From assembly GCA_014859345.1 (NCBI GenBank), contig JACUUL010000008.1, positions 1 to 56,198 of the forward strand: a DNA stretch of 56,198 nucleotides. The letters are read 5' to 3'. Below, one piece after another: positions 43,337 through 51,522 of this stretch. This stretch comes from Thermoleophilia bacterium (GTDB taxonomy: Bacteria > Actinomycetota > Thermoleophilia > BMS3ABIN01). The notes under the pieces are model-generated. The model had not been told where the DNA came from, did no database searches, and saw only the letters and a program-made list of their open reading frames with translations. The position numbers and the translations under genes are program-made. Position 1 is the first letter of the stretch, and each line of letters opens with the position of its first letter.

Positions 43337-43996
43337 TTGCCGGCTGAGAAAGAATCCCGCAGATTCTGGCTTAAAGTAAACCGTATCGAGTCGTTGGCCG
43401 ATGGCATCTTCGCCGTCGCGATGACGCTGCTGGTCCTGGGGCTGGAAATCCCTGACCTGCCTCAGGAAACCGCCGCCGCGGCGCTGCATGAAACCCTGGC
43501 CCTGGACTGGCCCAAGTTCCAGAATTACGTGCTCAGCTTCCTGCTTCTGGCCATTTTCTGGATCAACCACCACCGGCAATTCCATCATGTAAAAAGAGCC
43601 GACGAGCCTTTTCTCTGGCTCAATATCTTCGCGTTCATGCTGGTGGCCATCGTTCCTTTCTCGACCTCGCTGATGAGCAACTACGACGGCTTTCTCGCAA
43701 CGGAGTTGATATTCGAGGCCAACCTCTTGGGCCTGGGCCTGGTCTATTTCGCCATGTGGTTTTACGCATCAGGCAAATACAGGCTGATCGACCGGGCTGA
43801 CATCGATGAGGCCCGCATTAATTTCGCCTTAAGGATCAACCTGGTCGTGCCGGTTGTCTCGGTGATGGCCATGATGCTGGCTTTTATGACCGCCACCTGG
43901 AGCGAGACTTTATATGTGGCCTGCCCATTCATCATCCACTTCATGAAAAGAAGGTTCAACAAAAACCGCCGGGAAAATAAGCAAATTTCCGCCTGA
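43337..43996 (+). CDS. TMEM175/DUF1211 family potassium channel-like protein
   Basis: 219 residues, six predicted helices. Helix 1 carries the family signature RIESLADGIFAVAMTLLVLGLEIP, and the following HHRQFHHVKRADEPFLWLNIFAFMLVAIVPFST is also typical. Bacterial members are tetrameric, weakly K+-selective leak channels. In them a Phe-Ser-Asp motif sits where this protein has L-A-D-G. The TTG start at 43337 is six bases behind the Cys-rich miniprotein stop and has no clear ribosome site, so it may depend on the upstream gene. Confidence 0.85.
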   Translation: MPAEKESRRFWLKVNRIESLADGIFAVAMTLLVLGLEIPDLPQETAAAALHETLALDWPKFQNYVLSFLLLAIFWINHHRQFHHVKRADEPFLWLNIFAFMLVAIVPFSTSLMSNYDGFLATELIFEANLLGLGLVYFAMWFYASGKYRLIDRADIDEARINFALRINLVVPVVSVMAMMLAFMTATWSETLYVACPFIIHFMKRRFNKNRRENKQISA

Positions 43997-44137
43997 CTCA
44001 TAAAACCAGGCAATTTATAAAAAATGAGAGAATGATCTCGCGCCGCGGCTGCCGTTTACCCGGAAATTATGGATTCAGACGTGGCCGGCGCGCTAAAATA
44101 TGGGTTGAAGACCCGATAAAAGACCAGCCTCTCGATT

Positions 44138-44680
44138 ATGAAAAAGTTTCTGATTGCCACTGTCATCATTGTTCTGGTTCCGGGCCTGGGCGCCTGCAGC
44201 CAAGGCAGCGAGGATCCGTTTGCTGGCCCTGACGCCTCAACGGAGATTCCGGCGATAAAATCCGGCACCGGGGCTTACGAATACGCCCCCGTGATCGAGG
44301 TGGTGGACGGCGATACATTGAGAGCTATTGTTGGCGGCCGCCCGCAAAGCGTTCGTCTTATCGGCATTGACACGCCCGAGACCCTCCCTGGTGAACCCGC
44401 CGAATGCTATGGCCCGGAGGCCGCCGCGCGGCTGGCTGGCCTTGTGGAAGGCAAGACCGTTCGCCTGGAAGCCGATCCGTCGCAGGGCGACAGGGATAGA
44501 TACGGCCGCCTGCTGCGATATGTCTTCCTTGATGGCGTGGACATCAACAGGCTTCTTGTTGAGGAGGGGTTTGCCCGAGAGTTCACTTTCCGGACCGCGT
44601 ACAGGTATCAGACGGAGTTTAAGGAAGCTGAAGCCGCAGCCAGGGAAGACGGCCGCGGATTGTGGAGTGCCTGCGGGTAA
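44138..44680 (+). CDS. Thermonuclease (SNase)-like lipoprotein
   Basis: 180 residues. Lipoprotein signal: MKKFLIATVIIVLVPGLGAC, cysteine 20 as lipid site. The mature part is a staphylococcal-nuclease domain: VIEVVDGDTLRA, SVRLIGIDTPE (catalytic R and E), DRYGRLLRYVFLDGVDIN (second R) and GRGLWSACG. It should be anchored outside the membrane and cut DNA or RNA with Ca2+, for nutrient use or biofilm turnover. Single gene. Confidence 0.92.
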   Translation: MKKFLIATVIIVLVPGLGACSQGSEDPFAGPDASTEIPAIKSGTGAYEYAPVIEVVDGDTLRAIVGGRPQSVRLIGIDTPETLPGEPAECYGPEAAARLAGLVEGKTVRLEADPSQGDRDRYGRLLRYVFLDGVDINRLLVEEGFAREFTFRTAYRYQTEFKEAEAAAREDGRGLWSACG

Positions 44681-44752
44681 CTCAACCGGTCTTTATGAGC
44701 TTGATTCCCGCGCCTGCTGCCGGCCACCGGTTCGTGCGTCTCCAGGCTCCGG

Positions 44753-46003
44753 TCACAGCAGTCTCCCGGTTTTTTCGTTCCAGGTCATCACTGCCGCGTA
44801 AAGGCCCATCAGCGCCACAATGACTCCCACTGACCACTTGTAGGAAATGTAATCCGGCAGAAAAAGCGGGATGCCCATTGCCGATCTGACAGTCCCGGAC
44901 GCATTGATGGCCGCCTGAAAAAGTGAATTGGAGGCGGCCAGAAAGAAGAGCGCGACGGCCACCTTGAGGCTTCCCTCGGCAGTGCGCCAGCAACAGCCGC
45001 TGCCGCATCCTCCGGCGAAAGGCATGCCGAAGCCGAAGATCATTCCGCCCACGAGGCTTCCGGCCCAGAAGGTAGACGCCACATATTCCGGCTCCGGCCG
45101 CAGGCCGCCCGCCTTGATGGCGGCAAAACCCAGGACGCTGACGATAACGGCAATCGTCATGCCCCGGACCTGGCCGGCGCGGCCGGAGATGAAAGGTTCT
45201 CGAAAAGCCTGCAAAAAAGCAAACCGGCTGCGGTGCAGCACGATACCGAAAGCCACCGCTGCCAGCAGCAGGCCGCCGGTCAGCAAATAACTGTAGCCGG
45301 TCACCGCGTCCACGCCCAGTAGCATGTAAACAGCGGACATCACAACCAGCCCGAGCAGAGCTGCCGCCCCCAAAAAAGGCTGCGCGCGCTTGAAATCCAG
45401 GCGGCCCATCGCGGCCGCCAGCCTCGGGCCGCGATCAGGTTTGGCCCGCCGCGGCCTGCGCTCGCCGCGCTTGAATCGCAGGTGCTCGAGTTCCCAGTAG
45501 TAATAGCGGACCTCCAGAAAGACGCCTGCGATGAGCCCCGCCATCATGGCCAGGCCTCCTCCGGACAGGGCGCTGGTGGCGCTGAAAAAACCTCCCACGT
45601 TGCATCCGGCTGCCAAAGCCGCCCCGGCGCCCATGAGCACGCCACCCACGGCGGAGCGCAGGAGCTCAAATGGTGGCGGCACCTTGATCTCGAACTGCCG
45701 TGAAAGCAGCGCTGAGGCGAAAGCGCCGGCTATAAGCCCCAGAGTGAGAACAGAGCTGCTGCTCAGCAGCGGATTCAGTTCAGGCGAGGAGCTGTAGACC
45801 CCCGAAAGGTAAAGCAACCAATCCGCCCATTCCCTGGGTCCGGCGACTATCCCCCAGGGTCTCGCCCAGGCGAAGGTCGCAACACTCAGCATGCCCAGCA
45901 ACAGACCGCCGAGCCATACCGGCCAGGGACGGGTAAACGCAATGATGAAAACACGCAGGGGATATGTCAGAGTCAACCAGATTGTGGCAATCAGGCCATT
46001 CAT
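44753..46003 (-). CDS. YeeE/YedE-type sulfur or selenium transporter
   Basis: 416 residues with about ten helices in two related halves. Conserved cysteines typical of the family are C134 in AAGCNVGGFF and C333, C337, C338 in AGGCGSGCCWR. In the thiosulfate importer TsuA (YeeE) such cysteines pass thiosulfate through the membrane; a YedE subgroup occurs in organisms that use selenium. A cytoplasmic loop rich in Arg/Lys separates the halves (about 175-205). No TusA gene is adjacent. Whether the cargo is thiosulfate, another sulfur species or selenium cannot be told by eye, though the Sec locus makes the question real. Confidence 0.85.
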   Translation of the reverse strand: MNGLIATIWLTLTYPLRVFIIAFTRPWPVWLGGLLLGMLSVATFAWARPWGIVAGPREWADWLLYLSGVYSSSPELNPLLSSSSVLTLGLIAGAFASALLSRQFEIKVPPPFELLRSAVGGVLMGAGAALAAGCNVGGFFSATSALSGGGLAMMAGLIAGVFLEVRYYYWELEHLRFKRGERRPRRAKPDRGPRLAAAMGRLDFKRAQPFLGAAALLGLVVMSAVYMLLGVDAVTGYSYLLTGGLLLAAVAFGIVLHRSRFAFLQAFREPFISGRAGQVRGMTIAVIVSVLGFAAIKAGGLRPEPEYVASTFWAGSLVGGMIFGFGMPFAGGCGSGCCWRTAEGSLKVAVALFFLAASNSLFQAAINASGTVRSAMGIPLFLPDYISYKWSVGVIVALMGLYAAVMTWNEKTGRLL

Positions 46004-46208
46004 GGTGAATTTTTATCACAAAAAGCGGGAATGATTCTGAAGGATACCATATGGGCAAAACGCTGCCTGAATTATGCAGTTTTTCCATTAGCAAAAAAAG
46101 ACAGGGGAAAAAGGAATCGTGAAGCCTGTAATTAGCAAGCTTCAATCTTGAGTGATAAGGTTTGGCCGGGTTTGGTCTATTTGATGTCAACCTGAAGAAA
46201 GGGGAAAA

Positions 46209-46610
46209 ATGTACAGGCGAGTGCTGATTGGGATTGTGGTCGTTGCTGTTGTCGCGGTTATGTCAGTGGCTGCTTTGGGCTGTGGCAACGACAGCCCGTC
46301 GGCGGCGGTGGAGGAATTCCTGAAGGCGGCGGAGGACAAGGATTGCGAAAAGATGGTCGACCTCATCGATCTGGAAGGCGCGGCCGAACAGGGGCTTCCC
46401 CTGGACAGGGATGACCTGATCCAGTCCTGCGAAGCAGAATCGGGCCTGGGTGATGTCGTGGATTATCAGATTATCTCTGAAGAAATAGATGGCGACGAGG
46501 CTGAGGTCGCGGCTGAGGTAACTGTCAAGGAGGATGATGAAGAAGTGACCCAGACAGATACCCTCAAACTGGTAAAGAAGAACGGCGATTGGAAGATCTC
46601 CACCTTCTAA
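46209..46610 (+). CDS. DUF4878-like lipoprotein
   Basis: 133 residues. Signal with lipobox VAALGC (C25). The mature domain has the NTF2-like pattern of DUF4878: SPSAAVEEFLKAAEDKDCEKMVDLID...EVAAEVTVKEDDEEVTQTDTLKLVKKNGDWKIS. Such domains bind or present small ligands outside the cell; no function is established. ATG follows AAAGGGGAAAA. It is divergent from the YeeE/YedE gene and ends before a strong hairpin, so it is a single-gene unit. Confidence 0.82.
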   Translation: MYRRVLIGIVVVAVVAVMSVAALGCGNDSPSAAVEEFLKAAEDKDCEKMVDLIDLEGAAEQGLPLDRDDLIQSCEAESGLGDVVDYQIISEEIDGDEAEVAAEVTVKEDDEEVTQTDTLKLVKKNGDWKISTF

Positions 46611-46663
46611 AAAGCGCCGGCGCGTAGTGCCGCGCGTCGTGTCATATCGTGAAAAATGTCACC

Positions 46664-46690
46664 ATGAGCGGCCCGTAACGGGCCGCTCAT
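46664..46690 (+). terminator. Hairpin after the DUF4878-like gene
   Basis: Perfect 12-bp stem ATGAGCGGCCCG/CGGGCCGCTCAT with loop TAA, 53 bases past the stop. Being symmetrical, it could serve the convergent gene at 46760 too. The following bases are not a T-run. Confidence 0.65.
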
Positions 46691-46759
46691 CTCTCGGCCC
46701 GCCGCGCGCTTCCGACATCACTGACAGATCCTGTCTGCAGGGCGCGAGAGGGATTCGGC

Positions 46760-47659
46760 TCACGAGCCTTCGCGGACGCCGTCCAGGAGTTCGCGCAGTT
46801 CTTCCTTGATGACTTCAAATGATCGCGGGTTCACCCGTTTCACCGTTGCCCGGTACAGGCTGGAGACGGCATTTTCCTCTTCAAGCTCGGCTTTGAACTG
46901 GGAATTGAATCGCTCCCGTTCAACCGTCAAATTCAGGGATACTTCTGGTAGAGCCAGCTGTTGTGATAGCTCGAGCAGTTTTTGATCGACAAGAACAACC
47001 TTCTGCAATTCCTCCTCAAGGGAAGAGTCAACGTTTAAAGCCTGCCATTGCCCGGCCAGGGTTTGCCATTGGCTGATGGTTTCGCCATAGACCTGTGCCT
47101 GGATCCGGTTTGCTTCCTGTAATTCACTCAGCATGACTTCCTCGCCGATCTTTGGAACCTGATCGTCAAGCTTCTGGATCTGCTCTTCGCGGATTGCCAG
47201 AACCTGGCGGCCCATGACAATCGACTGCCTGATGTCCTCGATTTCTGCCAGCGCTCTTGAAATGCCCTGCTCAAATTCTTTTTTCTGGCCGGAGCACAGG
47301 TCGCAATCGCCGGGAGTATCAGGGAGCGGGAGATCGGCCTGCTCTTTCAGCCGGTCCCCGGCCCGACCCAGTTCAGACAAAAAGTCGTCTATCGCCGCAG
47401 GATCAGTCTCGGGCAGCCCGATCAAGATACCGCTCGAGATACCTCTCGGCTGGATGGAAGCGGCCAGCTCAAGAATACGGACGGATGCGTTTTTCGCCGT
47501 GTCGATTTCTCCAATTGCTGTGTCGATCCGGTCGCCAAGCTGCTGCTCGAAGTCCCGCTGTGCCTGACCGGATCCGTCGCCGCCGCAGGAGAGGGAAATC
47601 CCCGCGAGCAGCGGTATCAGAATCAGGAAAAGAAGAAACTTTAAGGGATGCAGTCTCAC
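46760..47659 (-). CDS. Coiled-coil lipoprotein of unknown function
   Basis: 299 residues. Signal with lipobox GISLSC (C25) and the mature start GGDGSGQ. Most of the rest is helical with heptad-like runs (for example EFEQGISRALAEIEDIRQ and ELQEANRIQAQVYGETI), and a CDLC motif at about 118-121. No family is recognised. It is exported and lipid-anchored; the coiled coil and the close C-x2-C suggest a structural or redox/metal role, but nothing decides it. Downstream it meets the hairpin at 46664. Confidence 0.68.
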   Translation of the reverse strand: MRLHPLKFLLFLILIPLLAGISLSCGGDGSGQAQRDFEQQLGDRIDTAIGEIDTAKNASVRILELAASIQPRGISSGILIGLPETDPAAIDDFLSELGRAGDRLKEQADLPLPDTPGDCDLCSGQKKEFEQGISRALAEIEDIRQSIVMGRQVLAIREEQIQKLDDQVPKIGEEVMLSELQEANRIQAQVYGETISQWQTLAGQWQALNVDSSLEEELQKVVLVDQKLLELSQQLALPEVSLNLTVERERFNSQFKAELEEENAVSSLYRATVKRVNPRSFEVIKEELRELLDGVREGS

Positions 47660-47904
47660 TGTTTCAGCTCACGATAAAGTACATGTCAAAAAGAATACTT
47701 TGATAATTATTAGTGATATGTGATTGTCATATATGGCTGGTAATTTTGCAATCATCCTCTTTGGCCTTCCGGGCGTTTTATTCGCACCTACTGTCATAGG
47801 ATTATGAACTCCGCAAGCAATCCACGACACAGAGTTTTACAAGTTCCGCAAGGGGTAGCCTAGGAAGTAATCCTTTACCGCAGGCAAGCCGAGGGGGTTG
47901 GCAA

Positions 47905-48813
47905 ATGACGGCGGAGATCCCCAGAAGAACTCTGGGCAGCACCGGGGAAGAAGTCTCCATAATCGGCATGGGCGGCGCCCACATCTCCCGCGCCGACGCC
48001 CGTTCTCATGCGATTAAGCTGGTGCGGGCCGGCATCGACAGGGGCATCACGTTTATGGACAACTGCTGGGACTACAGCCAGGGACGCAGTGAGGAATGGA
48101 TGGGGGACGCTCTCAAGGGCGGCTTCCGGGACCGGGTGTTCCTAATGACCAAGATCGACGGCCGCACCCGCGCGGTGGCGGCGAAACAGATCGATCAGAG
48201 CCTCCACCGCCTGCAGGTCGATTACGTGGACCTGATGCAGCTGCATGAAGTCATCCGCCGGGACGACCCCCGGCGGGCTTTCGCTCCCGGTGGCGCCATG
48301 GAGGCGCTTGTTGAGGCGCGTGAAAAAGGAAAAATCCGTTTTATCGGCTTTACCGGCCACAAGGATCCGGATATACATTTGAGGATGCTCGCCCAGGACT
48401 TTGCCTGGGACACTGTGCAGTTGCCGCTCAACCTGCTCGACGCGCATTACAACAGCTTCGAAAAAAAGGTGCTGCCTGTGCTTAACGAGCGGGGTATAGG
48501 CGTTCTGGCCATGAAGCCGCTGGCCGGCGGAGAACTCCTCCAGACCGGCGCGGTTAGCGCCGTCGACGCCCTCAGATATGTCATGAGCCTGCCGGTGGAT
48601 GTTGTCATCAACGGGATGGAATCGCTGGAGGATGTGGATCAGGCGCTGGAGGCGGCCGCCGGTTTTTCACCGCTCCCGGGCGCCGGCATTGAGGAACTGC
48701 TCCAGCGCACGGCGCCCTTCGCCGGGGAAGGAAAATACGAGGGGTACAAGACCACCCACGACTACGACGGCACTTACTGGCATCCCCAGTGGATGGAGAC
48801 AGCGCGGGTCTAA
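47905..48813 (+). CDS. Aldo/keto reductase
   Basis: 302 residues with the TIM-barrel pattern of the AKR superfamily: RTLGSTGEEVSIIGMGG, FMDNCWDYSQGRSEEWMGDAL (catalytic D and Y), FLMTKIDGR (K), YVDLMQLHEV (H), KIRFIGFTGH, and VLAMKPLAGGEL. The usual C-terminal ferredoxin domain of one large bacterial subgroup is lacking. NADPH-dependent reduction of an aldehyde or ketone is expected, but the substrate is unknown. ATG follows GAGGGGGTTGGCAA. Single gene with a 245-base upstream region that includes an ATATG/CATAT inverted repeat at about 47714-47730. Confidence 0.9.
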   Translation: MTAEIPRRTLGSTGEEVSIIGMGGAHISRADARSHAIKLVRAGIDRGITFMDNCWDYSQGRSEEWMGDALKGGFRDRVFLMTKIDGRTRAVAAKQIDQSLHRLQVDYVDLMQLHEVIRRDDPRRAFAPGGAMEALVEAREKGKIRFIGFTGHKDPDIHLRMLAQDFAWDTVQLPLNLLDAHYNSFEKKVLPVLNERGIGVLAMKPLAGGELLQTGAVSAVDALRYVMSLPVDVVINGMESLEDVDQALEAAAGFSPLPGAGIEELLQRTAPFAGEGKYEGYKTTHDYDGTYWHPQWMETARV

Positions 48814-48895
48814 AGGCAGCGGGGTGAAACGGCTTGCAATCGTTTCCAGATTGTTATGCTGTCGAAGTCAACCCGGGCGGCTGCTGCCGCAAGCG

Positions 48896-49936
48896 CTAAT
48901 TCGCTGGTACTCCGTTAACTGGCGGCTCCGCCGGCCCGGAGCTGTGTTGCCGTGGCTTATCCGGAGATGACGGCAGGGCCTGCGGTTGAGCATTTCCGGG
49001 ATCGCCTGCCTGTCCGGGCGGGCCAGCCGGCGGACTTTGGCCTGCAGGCGGACTTGCTTGGCTGGCGCCGGGCGTTGGCGCTCGGGGGGCGTCCGGAACC
49101 GCAGCCGGAGGGGCGACCGGCGCGGGCGCGCCAATGTTGCCGGCTCCGGCGGGGATGCTGTTTTCAGGCGCCTGAGATGCGGGGGCTTCTGGGACCGGTC
49201 CCGGCATGACGCCATCTTCCTGCCTGGCGATGGCATCGCGAATTTCGGCCGGAAGCTTATCTATTATTTCGTTCAACACGGTCAGACGCCGCGCCTGGGC
49301 TGAATCTATGAGCGCCAGGATTTCCTCGACAGGACTGCCCTGGGCAGCCGCCCTCTCCGCCAGGGTCTGCGCGGAGCCGATACGTCCGTCAAAATCGGCC
49401 AGCAGCTGTGAGACATATTCGGGTTTGCCGGCATCAACCATCTCGAGGAGCTCATCCAGACGGACGTTGGCGTGGCTCACTTCGACTCTGGCTTTGCTTC
49501 GGTCGTCCATCGCGGAAAAGTATCTGGCTTTCTCAAGCATCTGCTTGAGTGGATAGAGAAAGCTGTCCGGACCGGCGGTGGATGATGCTAATGCCGCGCC
49601 GGCAAGCAGCACGACCAGGATAGCCGCAATGCCCAACGGCCGCAGGATCCGGCCGCGCAAGAGCTTTCCCGAAAAGAGGCCGCCGCTTCGTTTCCGGCTG
49701 CCCGTGAAGTTTCTTGCCCGCTTAAGAATGTCTTCGCGGCCAGCAGCCGCCGCCTCCGGCGGCAGGGCAACCGCAAGAGTCCGGCGGCAGTCGCGCGCCA
49801 GGTCGAGAAGCCCTCTCAGTTCAGGGTCATCCGGTAAGCCGGTTTCACGGGACGCCATGCCTTCCTGCCCGAGGATCTCCCGGGTAAGGCAACTGTCCAG
49901 CACCTGTGACTGTATCTCTTCCGAGGAAGACACCAT
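48896..49936 (-). CDS. DUF5667 protein, likely anti-sigma partner of the ECF factor
   Basis: About 346 residues from ATG 49936 (MVSSSEEIQ), or 359 from 49975; no start has a fully convincing ribosome site. N-terminal cytoplasmic part of about 100 residues, one membrane helix (LGIAAILVVLLAGAALASS), then the DUF5667 domain (PDSFLYPLKQMLEKARYFSAMDDRSKARVEVSHANVRLDEL) and a long Pro/Ala-rich external tail. Its start overlaps or abuts the stop of the ECF sigma gene, and the topology fits a membrane anti-sigma factor whose outer domain senses the envelope. Pairing with sigma factors is known for this family; inhibition is inferred. Confidence 0.78.
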   Translation of the reverse strand: MVSSSEEIQSQVLDSCLTREILGQEGMASRETGLPDDPELRGLLDLARDCRRTLAVALPPEAAAAGREDILKRARNFTGSRKRSGGLFSGKLLRGRILRPLGIAAILVVLLAGAALASSTAGPDSFLYPLKQMLEKARYFSAMDDRSKARVEVSHANVRLDELLEMVDAGKPEYVSQLLADFDGRIGSAQTLAERAAAQGSPVEEILALIDSAQARRLTVLNEIIDKLPAEIRDAIARQEDGVMPGPVPEAPASQAPENSIPAGAGNIGAPAPVAPPAAVPDAPRAPTPGASQASPPAGQSPPAGPPGQAGDPGNAQPQALPSSPDKPRQHSSGPAEPPVNGVPAN

Positions 49937-49940
49937 TGCC

Positions 49941-50531
49941 CTATTTTTCTTTCTCGTATTTCTCATCATTCTCATGCTCCAGGATATCTCTCAGGTTCGT
50001 CAGAGCCCGGTACTGCAGCGCTTTTACAGCCCCTTCGCTCTTTTCCAATACTTCTCCGATCTGCCTGCTGCTCAGGTTGGCAACCAGTCTCAACAGCACC
50101 ACCTGGCGCTGCTCATCCGACAGGCGATCTATCGCCGCCAGCAGTTCCCTCTGCCTCCAGGCGGTTTCGGCCGCATCCTCGACCGTCTCGCCCGAGGCCC
50201 TTTCCTTGATCTCTTCACCCAGTCCGCTTTCCCGGGACCGTCCCACGCGGCGGAAGTGGTCTATGACGCTGTTTCGCGCGATCCGGAACAGCCATGGCTC
50301 CAGACCCGCGTCCTTCCAGTCGAACCTGTCCATGTTGCGCCAGGCCGACAGGAATATTTCCGCAACGATATCTTCCGCGTCTGTCCTTGACCTGACCTGT
50401 CTGAGCACGTACGCGTAAACCTGATTATGGAGCTGGTCGTATATCTGGCCAAAGGCTTCCGCGTTGCCCTTCTGAGCACGTTGCGCCAGTTTTTTTAGCT
50501 TGTGCTTTTCAGGCTTGCGCTTGAAAGTCAA
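49941..50531 (-). CDS. ECF-type RNA polymerase sigma factor
   Basis: 196 residues. Region 2 is visible in AFGQIYDQLHNQVYAYVLRQVRSRTDAEDIVAEIFLSAWRNMDRF, and region 4 in LSDEQRQVVLLRLVANLSSRQIGEVLEKSEGAVKALQYRALTNLRD, whose helix-turn-helix would read the -35 box. A TTG start at 50531 follows AGGAGA by eight bases. It is co-transcribed with the DUF5667 gene and faces the Pro-rich secreted protein at 50772, which is an obvious candidate target. Confidence 0.93.
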   Translation of the reverse strand: MTFKRKPEKHKLKKLAQRAQKGNAEAFGQIYDQLHNQVYAYVLRQVRSRTDAEDIVAEIFLSAWRNMDRFDWKDAGLEPWLFRIARNSVIDHFRRVGRSRESGLGEEIKERASGETVEDAAETAWRQRELLAAIDRLSDEQRQVVLLRLVANLSSRQIGEVLEKSEGAVKALQYRALTNLRDILEHENDEKYEKEK

Positions 50532-50771
50532 AGATTTGTTCTCCTGTTAAATTAAACAACGCTCGAAAAGCGAATTTGGGTACTGCTTGGCCGGGCCGCC
50601 TGAAAAGAATCCTGGGGCCGGCACTGGCTTTTTACCGCCCGAACCACATTTTTTCAAAATAGAATGACAGGGGACAGTAACCTTTTTGCCGATCCCATCG
50701 TTTTATTGGCAGGTGTACTGCAGGGAATTATGTTCTTTTGGGACTTTAAATCAGGGAAAGGTGGGGAAGGC

Positions 50772-51281
50772 ATGCTCAATTTAAAACTCATAAAACTCAT
50801 AGCAATAACGTTGGGCTTGTTGCTTGCCTCTGGAGGGGCAGTGCTCGCGGCCGGCCACCTCGATGGTCTGGAGGCCGAAGACCCGGATGCAGTAAATAGC
50901 CAGGTCGACGAGACAGGCAATGACGGAACCGGGGATGATAACGGCGAAGAAATCGCTGCTCAAAGCGAAAACCCGGTTTCCGAAATCGCCATGGACAAGA
51001 ATGCCAAGGGAACCATGACGCTTCCTAACGGCAAGGAAATCGAAAACCATGGCCTGGCCGTAAAAGAGGCAGCTAAACAGCTGGGTGGCAACGTGGTTGG
51101 CGGCACCCCGCGTGCGGGATACGTTCCGGAGCCGCCGGTTCCGGCAGGGCCGCCCGAGGTTCCGGCAGGGCCGCCCGAGGTTCCGGCAGGGCCGCCCGAA
51201 AGTTACGGGCCTCCTATGGAAATCCCTCCGGTCGAGTCACAAAGTGGCGGCGATTATCGGGGCGGCGCCGGTGGAAGATAG
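50772..51281 (+). CDS. Secreted protein with VPAGPPE repeats
   Basis: 169 residues from ATG 50772, preceded by GGGGAAGG. Signal peptide: LIKLIAITLGLLLASGGAVLA, cleavage near AAG. The mature protein is acidic and Gly/Asn-rich (TGNDGTGDDNGEE), has a segment MTLPNGKEIENHGLAVKEAA, and then three exact copies of VPAGPPE encoded by 21-bp repeats at 51138-51200, ending in a Gly-rich tail (GGDYRGGAGGR). No family is recognised. It is divergent from the ECF sigma factor gene and ends in a strong terminator, so it is a single-gene unit, possibly under that sigma factor. Confidence 0.75.
   Translation: MLNLKLIKLIAITLGLLLASGGAVLAAGHLDGLEAEDPDAVNSQVDETGNDGTGDDNGEEIAAQSENPVSEIAMDKNAKGTMTLPNGKEIENHGLAVKEAAKQLGGNVVGGTPRAGYVPEPPVPAGPPEVPAGPPEVPAGPPESYGPPMEIPPVESQSGGDYRGGAGGR
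51138..51200 (+). repeat. Three tandem 21-bp repeats inside the Pro-rich gene
   Basis: Units at 51138-51158, 51159-51179 and 51180-51200; the third differs only in its last base. Each encodes VPAGPPE in the same frame, so unit gain or loss would not break the gene. The near-identity at DNA level indicates recent slippage. Confidence 0.9.
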
Positions 51282-51336
51282 TTTGGTCTGATGCGTCCGG
51301 GCTTTCGGAGCCTGGATAATTGAAATTCGAAATCCC

Positions 51337-51378
51337 GCGCAGGGCGCCGGTTTCACCGGCGCCCTGCGCTTTGTCTTT
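51337..51378 (+). terminator. Rho-independent terminator
   Basis: 15-bp perfect GC-rich stem (51337-51351 with 51355-51369), loop TTC, followed by TTTGTCTTT. It lies 55 bases after the Pro-rich gene. This is the best intrinsic terminator in the window. Confidence 0.88.
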
Positions 51379-51522
51379 CGCCGGGATCCTTGGATATGAC
51401 CCCGCTTCTGAATGACTTTGTAGTTTCAAATGAAAGCTTGCGGGAAAAGATGGAATGTACAAATCTTCACTCTGGTGGAAAATTCCGGGTTTTTTTGCCA
51501 TTTACCCGGGTTCCCGTGACAC

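Noticed and set aside
51138-51200. Three equal tandem repeats as a possible CRISPR
   Set aside because: Units adjoin without spacers and encode VPAGPPE in frame; it is a coding tandem repeat.
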